This document shows positions 16,172-21,800 of a stretch of DNA of 21,800 nucleotides, one piece after another. The DNA comes from JBCDBH01 sp039184055 (GTDB lineage: Bacteria > Acidobacteriota > Thermoanaerobaculia > Multivoradales > J023): contig JBCDBH010000054.1 of assembly GCA_039184055.1 (NCBI GenBank), positions 1-21,800 of the forward strand, given 5' to 3'. How positions within the stretch are numbered: position 1 is the first letter of the stretch; each line of letters begins with the position of its first letter. A model generated the notes under the pieces. It saw only the letters and a list, made by a program, of their open reading frames with translations, ran no database searches and was not told the DNA's origin. The position numbers and the translations under genes were made by a program.

Positions 16172-17227
16172 ATGCTCCCGAGGCCGAAGCGACGACCGTT
16201 GTGGCAGCGCACCCTGCTGGTGCTCGGTGTGATGTTCATGGCGTCATGGAAAGCCCTGAGGATCCCCACCAAGCGTCTACCCATCGAAGTGCAGAAGATG
16301 ATTCGGCATTGGCATCCCGAGATGTTTCGCGTGCTGATCCGATCGTGGCTCACCCGCACCTACATCGATGAGCCGTGTCAGTGGCACGTGCCCGAACCGA
16401 TCACACCGAAAGCCGAGGTCGAGCCCGCGCATCGGCTGTCCCCTGAGCAGCTCGATTCCTTCTACCGTGACGGCTATCTCGGCCCGTTCGATCTGCTGAG
16501 CGGCGACGAAGCCGAGCGTCTGCGTGAAGAGCTGCTCGCTCTCCGCGAGACCCAATCGCCACATCTCGGCATCGTCACCGATCGCGATCGACATCTCGAT
16601 AGCCACACCTTGCGCGATCTGCTGGTACGACCTGAAATCACCGACCGGGTGGCCCAGCTGCTCGGCCCCGATCTGCTCTGCTGGCGCTCGCAATTCTTCT
16701 ACAAACCGCCCGGTGGCCGGCCGATCGAGTGGCATCAGGAAAGCACGTTTCTCTCCGAAGACTACATCGAGCCGGCGATTCATCCACCCGACCTCGACGA
16801 GCTCTTCCAGCTCACCGTGTGGATCGCTTTCGATTCGATCGAGCCCGAAAACGGCGCGCTGCACTTCATCCCCGGCTCGCAGGATCGCATCCGCACCATC
16901 CGCTTCGGTGGCGAGTCGAGCTTTTACCACGTGAATTTCTCGCTCGAATTCGATCACGATCCGTCAAAGGTCGCGACGATGAGCGCCGAGCCGGGTCAAT
17001 TCTTCATCTTCACGGGTCGGATGATTCACGGTTCGGGTCCCAATCACACCGATCGAGCCCGACTGGCCTATAACTTCCGGGTCGTCCCGACCCATGTCCC
17101 GGCCCATACCGATCGCGACCATCATCACGCCATGCACATGGGCCAGATCTTCGACCTCGACCATTGGGGCGTGATGGTGATCCGGGGCGAAGACCGACAC
17201 CAGCTCAGTCGACCGATTCCTGATTGA
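16172..17227 (+). CDS. Phytanoyl-CoA dioxygenase (PhyH)-family Fe(II)/2-oxoglutarate oxygenase
   Basis: This 351-residue protein would hydroxylate a substrate using Fe(II), O2 and 2-oxoglutarate. The metal triad is visible: H188-Q-E190 (the H-x-E variant of H-x-D) and H286 in MIHGSGPNHTDRARLAYNF, with R295/R297 placed for 2-oxoglutarate. The jelly-roll context fits (RSQFFYKPPGGRPIEWHQE; ENGALHFIPGSQDRI). The N-terminal 30 residues (RTLLVLGVMFMASWKAL) could be a membrane-associating helix. The ATG at 16172 lacks a ribosome site but sits just after a -10-like TATACT, suggesting a leaderless mRNA; internal starts at about 16229 are no better supported. In this locus it is a candidate tailoring hydroxylase beside the flavin monooxygenase, with which it converges. 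Confidence 0.85.
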   Translation: MLPRPKRRPLWQRTLLVLGVMFMASWKALRIPTKRLPIEVQKMIRHWHPEMFRVLIRSWLTRTYIDEPCQWHVPEPITPKAEVEPAHRLSPEQLDSFYRDGYLGPFDLLSGDEAERLREELLALRETQSPHLGIVTDRDRHLDSHTLRDLLVRPEITDRVAQLLGPDLLCWRSQFFYKPPGGRPIEWHQESTFLSEDYIEPAIHPPDLDELFQLTVWIAFDSIEPENGALHFIPGSQDRIRTIRFGGESSFYHVNFSLEFDHDPSKVATMSAEPGQFFIFTGRMIHGSGPNHTDRARLAYNFRVVPTHVPAHTDRDHHHAMHMGQIFDLDHWGVMVIRGEDRHQLSRPIPD

Positions 17228-17233
17228 TTGGTA

Positions 17234-17271
17234 GCCCGCATGTCTCACCAGCCCGCCGGCTGCAGCATGCG
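17234..17271. repeat. REP-like palindromic element, copy 2 (shortened), in a convergent gap
   Basis: GCCCGCATGTCTCACCAGCC near 17234 matches copy 1 near 358 apart from one missing base. CGCATG at 17237-17242 pairs with CATGCG at 17266-17271, so the outer stem is kept while the inner right arm (TGGTGAGA in copy 1) is replaced by a different GC-rich loop. It lies between the convergent stops of the dioxygenase (17227) and the flavin monooxygenase (17280) and may serve as a two-way transcription terminator, though no T-run is present. Confidence 0.55.
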
Positions 17272-17279
17272 AGCTCTAG

Positions 17280-18599
17280 CTAGTCGGTCCATGGCGGTGC
17301 GGTCGACGGTAGGGCACGTAGCAGCTGCCGTCGGTAGGCGTGGTAGTCGACTTCGATCGCGTGACGGGGCGAATCGACAAAGCGACGGACGATGGCGTCG
17401 GCGTCTCGTTCGGCTCGTCGAGCATGATCGGCCGGTAACCGATAATTGCCCACCAGAAGGTTGGCGGCGAGCTTGGCCTGGAGATCGGCGAGCGGCCAAA
17501 TACAGCCCATCGGCTGGATCAAGCCGATAAAGAAGAGGCCCGGCCAGCGCGGGTCGAAGACCCGCAGGTAGAGCGGCACCGAGCCTTCGGCAAAGTCGAC
17601 CACATCACGCGAAAGAAACGGAAAGCGGATTTCGAAACCCGTGCAGACGATGATCCGGTCGTAGCGATCCTCTACGCCATCGACGAAACGCACCTCGAGG
17701 CCGTCGCTCGCCCGATCCAGGCTCTCGACGTCACGACGCATCGCGATGCGACCGGCGCGGACTCTTCGCGGCAGGTCGTCGTTGATGATCGGATGACAAT
17801 CGAAAAAACCATGCTCGGGCGTCGGCAATCCATGATCGCTCGGACGACCCTTGAGCCGCCGAATCGTCTGATCGGCGAGAAAGGCGATCCAGCGGTCGGG
17901 CAGCCAGGTGATGGTCGACAACACGACATCCGACGGCATACCAAAGAGATGACGCGGCACGATGTGGTAGCCCCGTCGCCAGCTGAGATGAGTTGTCTTC
18001 GCCACGCGGGAGACTTCCACCGCGATATCGCATCCCGAGTTGCCGCCACCGACCACCAGCACCCGTTCGCCGGCAAAGGGCGTCGCGCGCCAGAACGCGC
18101 TCGAGTGCACGACACGATCGTCATGACCCTGAAACACGGCGGGGATCCGGGGCGTGGCGTGATGACCGTTGCACACGAACACCGCGTCGAAGGGCTCGAC
18201 GGTTCGTTCCCCGGTCGTCTTGTCCTCGATCCGTACCGACCAGCCGTTGTCGATCGGCGCCACGCTTTCGACCGAGACGTGAAAGCGAATGTGGTCGCGA
18301 AGACCGAAGCGCTCGGCGTAGGCGTCGAAGTACGCGGCCAAAGGCTGGCGTCGCGGATAGGCGTCGGTATCGGCGGGAAAGGGAAAGTCTTCGTAGGCCG
18401 AGAGCGTCTTCGAGCTGATCAGGCGTGTCGTGTCGAAAACCGTCGGCACGTCGGGGTTCGAGGTGGCGTTCCAATTGCCACCGAGATCCGCGCGTGCTTC
18501 GTAGACCACCGGTTCGATGCCGACCTGGAGCAGGTTCTTCGCCGCGGTCAATCCCGACGGCCCCGCCCCGATCACGCATGCACGCGGCGCGGTGCTCAC
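17280..18599 (-). CDS. Flavin-containing monooxygenase-like oxidoreductase
   Basis: This 439-residue protein fits the FMO family (NADPH- and FAD-dependent, adding one oxygen atom to a soft nucleophile or, in some members, a Baeyer-Villiger carbonyl). The FAD site is G11-AGPSG16 after a short strand; the NADPH site is VLVVGGGNSGCDIAVEV around residue 184. The FMO signature region is present in slightly stretched form (FQGHDDRVVHSSAF), and the later IIVCTGFEIRFPFL is typical of the family. The GTG start at 18599 overlaps the stop of the DUF4185 gene (GTGA), which marks translational coupling; longer in-frame starts would run inside that gene. It is the last gene of the ketosynthase operon, and a tailoring oxidation is the likely job. 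Confidence 0.88.
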   Translation of the reverse strand: MSTAPRACVIGAGPSGLTAAKNLLQVGIEPVVYEARADLGGNWNATSNPDVPTVFDTTRLISSKTLSAYEDFPFPADTDAYPRRQPLAAYFDAYAERFGLRDHIRFHVSVESVAPIDNGWSVRIEDKTTGERTVEPFDAVFVCNGHHATPRIPAVFQGHDDRVVHSSAFWRATPFAGERVLVVGGGNSGCDIAVEVSRVAKTTHLSWRRGYHIVPRHLFGMPSDVVLSTITWLPDRWIAFLADQTIRRLKGRPSDHGLPTPEHGFFDCHPIINDDLPRRVRAGRIAMRRDVESLDRASDGLEVRFVDGVEDRYDRIIVCTGFEIRFPFLSRDVVDFAEGSVPLYLRVFDPRWPGLFFIGLIQPMGCIWPLADLQAKLAANLLVGNYRLPADHARRAERDADAIVRRFVDSPRHAIEVDYHAYRRQLLRALPSTAPPWTD

Positions 18600-19666
18600 C
18601 GTCGCAACGTCAAAGCGAGAAAGGTGTTCTGGGTGAACATGGGCTGGCAATAGCTGATGAAGATCGTCTGGCCGTCGTTCTGGGAGTATTGCGGGTGAAC
18701 AAAGGCCAGCGCGACGAAGTCGACTTCTGGACGACAGGACAACCCGTCGATCCGAGTCTCGTCGCCATACGGACCCCAGATCTCGGGTGCGGCCCGCACG
18801 CACAGCTGTTTGGCGAAGCCATCGACGTAGATCATCAGCCAGCGATCGAGGTAGGCGTTGTAGACCACCGAAATCTCGGCGGCGCAGCGACCGAGATCGA
18901 TCGCGTCGTCGATACGTGGGCTCCAGCGTGGCGTGTGATCCACCAGATATTCGTAGGCCTCGGGCACGGCGATTCGGTCGATCGGAACACGCGCCAAACG
19001 CGCACCGACATAGGCGCCATCACGCAAGGTGGCGAAGACGAAGAGATGGTCGTCTCGTCGCACAACCTGACCCCCGACGTGCAGGCTGCCACCGAGATGG
19101 GGCCACAAACACCACTCGTCGTCGTGGCGCACCCGCTCACACGCGCCACGGTCGGGATCGAAGCGTGCCAAACCACTGCCCACGGTGGTGAACCCCCACG
19201 AGCCGGGATCAAGCTGCTGCACCCCGAGGTAGTAGAGCCATACGTGACCGTCGACCTCGATCCCGTGGGTGGGCCACAGCCGTACGCCACAGGCCGTTTC
19301 GAGTGGCGTCGGGTGGAGAATCTCCCGCGGTCGTCCACTGTCGTCGGACCAATAGTCGAGCGAAGCCATCGCTTCGTCGAGCGAAGAATCATCGCGCGCC
19401 CAGGCGGCGCAATTGCCGAGGAAGATTCCCGATAGCCGTTGCCCACCCGGGCCGGTGACGCGTCGACCGGCTCGAGGATCGGTCAGGAGCGTGTCGGAAA
19501 AAACGAAGAGACTGCGATCACCGACCCGGATGCTCTGGCCACCGTCTTGACCGACCAGCGCCCATTGATCACCCTGTGCGGCGTGAGCACTACCGACCTG
19601 GCGAATCGACGCGACCTTCGGGGGCTCGGGACGGCTCCTCGTCATGCTCGTTCCACTCCTCGTCAT
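18596..19666 (-). CDS. DUF4185 domain protein, cytoplasmic
   Basis: This 356-residue protein has the five-bladed-propeller-like pattern of DUF4185: GQSIRVGDRSLFVFSDTLL near 43-61, repeated aromatic blades (HVWLYYLGVQQLDPGSWGF; DDHLFVFATLRDG; DRWLMIYVDGF) and a C-terminal SQNDGQTIFISYCQPMF. Some DUF4185 proteins are endo-D-arabinofuranases (GH183), so a sugar-active role is possible, but I cannot place the catalytic acids. There is no signal peptide, unlike secreted glycosidases. The ATG at 19666 overlaps the previous stop (ATGA). A perfect 21-bp tandem duplication at 19635-19676 gives two in-frame starts, at 19666 and at 19645 (MTRSGTSMTRS), and the second has a GAGGAG ahead of it. Either may be used. 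Confidence 0.75.
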   Translation of the reverse strand: MTRSGTSMTRSRPEPPKVASIRQVGSAHAAQGDQWALVGQDGGQSIRVGDRSLFVFSDTLLTDPRAGRRVTGPGGQRLSGIFLGNCAAWARDDSSLDEAMASLDYWSDDSGRPREILHPTPLETACGVRLWPTHGIEVDGHVWLYYLGVQQLDPGSWGFTTVGSGLARFDPDRGACERVRHDDEWCLWPHLGGSLHVGGQVVRRDDHLFVFATLRDGAYVGARLARVPIDRIAVPEAYEYLVDHTPRWSPRIDDAIDLGRCAAEISVVYNAYLDRWLMIYVDGFAKQLCVRAAPEIWGPYGDETRIDGLSCRPEVDFVALAFVHPQYSQNDGQTIFISYCQPMFTQNTFLALTLRR

Positions 19667-19676
19667 GCTCGTTCCA
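19635..19676. repeat. Perfect 21-bp tandem duplication across the DUF4185 gene start
   Basis: Two identical 21-bp units (19635-19655 and 19656-19676) each begin CTCCTCGTCATG on the plus strand. The unit is seven codons long, so the frame is kept: the minus-strand product reads MTRSGTS then MTRSRP. The duplication copies the ATG and the GAGGAG that follows it, which then serves as a ribosome site for the second ATG. Confidence 0.9.
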
Positions 19677-20973
19677 CGGCCGAACTCACGATCATCGCGA
19701 CGTTCTTGCGGCCGGCATCGCTGGTCAGGATCAAGAGGTTCTCGAACGAGCCCGCGCGTGTTCGGGTCGTAACGTCGATGCCGAGCGTGGGATCGGGAAA
19801 TGGACAGCCGACGGTCGGGGGCAGCTCGTTACGCTGCAGGGCTTCGAGCGCGTGGATCACCTGGAACGGCCCACTGGCGGCGCCGAGATAGCCATGCGCA
19901 CCGGTCGTAGCGGTGATCGGTGTCTCCGCCAAGCGCTCACCACAAACCCGAGCCTCACGCGCGTCGTCGTCTCGCGTTGCAGCTCCCTGCGCGAAGATCG
20001 CCTGAATCGCCTCCTCCTGCATAGGCTCGGCAGAAAGTGAGTCCACGGTCGCCTCGAGCGCGTGCCGCAGGGCATCGGTGGTCGCGGACGCCGGATCGTC
20101 CCCAGTCGGAACCGCCGTGCTTTCACCGATATGACCGACCGAGCCGAGGATCGTCGCGCCTCGCCGACGCGCGTGCGTCAACGACTCGAGCACCACGAAA
20201 CCCGCGCCCTGTCCGGGCAGATAGCCGTCTCGCTCGCCATCGAACGGCCGACACTGGCCGCTTCGTGACAATCCGCTTCGCACCCAATGCTCGACCACGT
20301 GATGAGGCTCGAGCAACGAATCCGAGCCCCCCGCCAAGGCGATCTCAATCTCACCATCGACGATCGCATCGTGCGCGGCGGCGATTGCCTGCGCCCCGGA
20401 TACCGTGCCGTTGGCGAGGTTGACCGTCGGCCCCTTGACCCCGAGCTCGATCGCCACCCCGGACAAGGCGGCGTTGGGCAAGCCCTTGACGATCAGCAAC
20501 GGGTCGAGCACCGCCATGCCTTGATCGGCGAAACGCTGCATGTCGAAAGCGTCGCGATGCGCGCGGCCGGCGCGAAACGAAGTCCGCAGGGCGGGGGCGA
20601 AGAAGTCGGGACTGAGCTCGAAGCTCACCGAGCCGACATAGAGTCCACACCGTTCGAGCTCGGCTTTCCCTTGCCCGGCGGCGCCTTGCCCGGCGCTGGC
20701 GATCTTCGCGTCGTCCAACGCCTCCGCCGCCGCGCCGACCGCGAAGGCGGCGCTCGGCTGGAGGAGCTTGCGCAACATGCGATTGCGGATCCGAGCGCGT
20801 GTGTCGAAGCCCTCGACCCGCGCCGCGATCTCGATCGGCAGGCGGCGCTCGATCCACTCGGACTGAGGCTCGAACGCATGCTCACCCGCGTAGAGCCGTT
20901 CGAGATGTCGCGCACGTGTCGTGCCGAGCGGCGAGACGACACCCCGTCCGGTTACGACGACCGGCTCACTCAT
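19663..20973 (-). CDS. Ketosynthase-like chain length factor (KS-beta), catalytic Cys replaced
   Basis: This 436-residue protein has the full thiolase fold of beta-ketoacyl synthases (VVVTGRGVVSPLG at the N-terminus, GVKGPTVNLANGTVSGAQAI, FDGERDGYLPGQGAGFVVLE, then GAHGYLGAASG). The nucleophile position holds T190 (G-T190-V-S-G instead of A-C-A-S-G) and the first catalytic His position holds Q329 (AQGAATRDD instead of AHGTSTPxND); a His remains at 360. It should not condense by itself and most likely pairs with the upstream active ketosynthase as a KS-beta/chain length factor that sets product length. The Cys is usually Gln in aromatic type II systems, so Thr is unusual. The gene starts nine bases after the KS-alpha stop, within an imperfect 17-bp duplication, and its stop overlaps the DUF4185 start. 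Confidence 0.88.
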   Translation of the reverse strand: MSEPVVVTGRGVVSPLGTTRARHLERLYAGEHAFEPQSEWIERRLPIEIAARVEGFDTRARIRNRMLRKLLQPSAAFAVGAAAEALDDAKIASAGQGAAGQGKAELERCGLYVGSVSFELSPDFFAPALRTSFRAGRAHRDAFDMQRFADQGMAVLDPLLIVKGLPNAALSGVAIELGVKGPTVNLANGTVSGAQAIAAAHDAIVDGEIEIALAGGSDSLLEPHHVVEHWVRSGLSRSGQCRPFDGERDGYLPGQGAGFVVLESLTHARRRGATILGSVGHIGESTAVPTGDDPASATTDALRHALEATVDSLSAEPMQEEAIQAIFAQGAATRDDDAREARVCGERLAETPITATTGAHGYLGAASGPFQVIHALEALQRNELPPTVGCPFPDPTLGIDVTTRTRAGSFENLLILTSDAGRKNVAMIVSSAVERA

Positions 20974-21004
20974 GCCAGCGTCTCAAGCATGCCAACGTCT
21001 CATG
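20971..21004. repeat. Imperfect 17-bp tandem duplication at the KS-alpha/KS-beta junction
   Basis: CATGCCAGCGTCTCAAG (20971-20987) and CATGCCAACGTCTCATG (20988-21004) differ at two positions. One copy encodes the last residues of the active ketosynthase, the other the spacer and the start codon of its partner. This is the same kind of event as the 21-bp duplication at the next junction of the operon. Confidence 0.8.
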
Positions 21005-21800
21005 AGCACCGATCCGTTCTGACCGCCAAAGGCGAAGGAGTTCGACAGGGCGTACTCGATCTCGGCGCGCCGTCCAACCGTCGTCACATAGTCGAGATCG
21101 CATTCCGGATCGGGATTCCGTAGGTGGATCGTCGGGGGCAACACGCCACGTTGCAACGCCAGGGCCGTCACCACGGCTTCGAGCCCACCGGCCGCGCACA
21201 GCAGATGGCCGAGCTGGGATTTGGTCGAGCTGACCGCCAGGCGGTAGGCATGATCGTCACCAAAGACCTTTTTGATCGCCAGAGTCTCCATACGATCGTT
21301 CTGGGGTGTCGACGTGCCGTGCGCATTGATGTAGCCGACCGCTTCGGGCGCCACCCGGGCGCTGGTCAACGCGGCGCGCATCGCCGCCGCCGCGCCGATC
21401 GCATCGGGATGCATATCGGTAAAACGATAGGCATCGGACGAGGCGCCAAAACCCACCACCTCGGCGAGGATGCGCGCTCCCCGAGCACGTGCGTGATCGA
21501 GCGACTCGAAAATCAAGATGCCCGCGCCTTCCCCGAGCACGAAGCCGTCGCGGTCGATATCGAAGGGTCGTGAAGCCGACGCCGGATCGGGATTGCGTGA
21601 CAAGGCACCGAGCTGGGTGAAGCCAGCGACCGAGAACATCGACATCATGCTGTCGGCACCACCGGTGACCATGACATCGACTTGCCCACGACGGATCCGT
21701 CGAAACGCCTCCCCCACCGCCAAGGTCGCCGACGCACACGCCGACTGCACAGTCAGACTCGGACCGGCGAGACCGAAGGCCGCCGACAATCGCGACGACA
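20983..21800 (-). CDS. Beta-ketoacyl synthase (KS-alpha, FabF-like), partial at the N-terminus
   Basis: The frame is open to the window edge; about 272 C-terminal residues are seen and the start lies outside. The active-site set is complete: the Cys in SLTVQSACASATLAVGEAF, the first His in INAHGTSTPQND, and Lys and the second His in SSTKSQLGHLLCAAGG. The segment FDIDRDGFVLGEGAGILIFE and the C-terminal LSNSFAFGGQNGSVLM are typical of KAS II and KS-alpha. Small departures from the common pattern are Ala after ACAS and Cys in place of Gly in GHLLCAAG. It would elongate acyl chains on an acyl carrier protein. The pair order KS-alpha then KS-beta is that of type II polyketide or aryl-polyene-like loci, not of primary fatty acid synthesis. 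Confidence 0.92.
   Translation of the reverse strand, partial: SSRLSAAFGLAGPSLTVQSACASATLAVGEAFRRIRRGQVDVMVTGGADSMMSMFSVAGFTQLGALSRNPDPASASRPFDIDRDGFVLGEGAGILIFESLDHARARGARILAEVVGFGASSDAYRFTDMHPDAIGAAAAMRAALTSARVAPEAVGYINAHGTSTPQNDRMETLAIKKVFGDDHAYRLAVSSTKSQLGHLLCAAGGLEAVVTALALQRGVLPPTIHLRNPDPECDLDYVTTVGRRAEIEYALSNSFAFGGQNGSVLMRRWHA

Noticed and set aside
18600..18803. Extended N-terminus for the flavin monooxygenase.
   Set aside because: It overlaps the DUF4185 gene, and the FAD motif begins about ten residues after the GTG at 18599, as is normal for the family.
1..21800. Frequent CGATCG and GATCG words, considered as a HIP1-like or methylation-linked genomic signature.
   Set aside because: Most fall on Asp-Arg, Ile-Asp and similar codon pairs in genes using GAT and CGN codons; I cannot show enrichment beyond codon use without counts.

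Overview
The window is GC-rich, tightly packed bacterial chromosome with no RNA genes, insertion sequences or CRISPR arrays that I can see. A PadR-type regulator directly followed by an ABC-less duplicated permease (the ADOP arrangement, first described in Acidobacteriota) makes an Acidobacteriota-like source the best guess, but this gene pair also occurs in neighbouring phyla and I cannot fix the taxon from sequence alone. Genes are separated by very little DNA: convergent stops that abut or overlap, divergent starts 3 bp apart, and 4-nt start/stop overlaps inside operons.

Region 1 (1-6060). A partial GYF_2-type gene reads leftward off the edge. Diverging from it are a lipoprotein serine hydrolase of the class C beta-lactamase fold with a TPR tail, then a small exported NTF2-like (lumazine-binding-like) protein. 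A PadR repressor and a 912-residue ADOP permease follow, headed by a perfect 16-bp inverted repeat that sits on the predicted promoter. A REP-like palindrome lies at about 357-403.

Region 2 (6061-12878, all minus strand). This five-gene run reads, in order of transcription: a 444-aa protein of unknown family, a 756-aa beta-strand-rich protein with no signal peptide, an IspB-like long-chain polyprenyl diphosphate synthase, a 281-aa Cys-containing beta-rich protein of unknown family, and a GT4-type glycosyltransferase. Overlaps and 3 to 50 nt spacings suggest one operon. Three of the five have no family I recognise, so this is the most likely place for an undescribed system.

Region 3 (13072-21800). 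A plus-strand gene encodes a GT1 glycosyltransferase fused to a SAM methyltransferase. It converges with a minus-strand GT9-like gene, which diverges from a phytanoyl-CoA dioxygenase-like gene. The last block is a minus-strand operon: a catalytic ketosynthase (cut by the window edge), a partner ketosynthase that has lost the catalytic Cys and one His (chain-length-factor-like), a DUF4185 protein and a flavin monooxygenase. A degenerate copy of the REP-like palindrome sits in the convergent gap at 17228-17279.

Taken together, regions 2 and 3 carry a ketosynthase pair, two oxygenases, a methyltransferase, three glycosyltransferase domains and a polyprenyl synthase. This looks like a biosynthetic locus for a glycosylated, oxidised and methylated polyketide or lipid, possibly isoprenoid-linked. 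That reading is inference from gene content. No acyl carrier protein, ketoreductase or cyclase is visible, and the cluster continues past position 21800.
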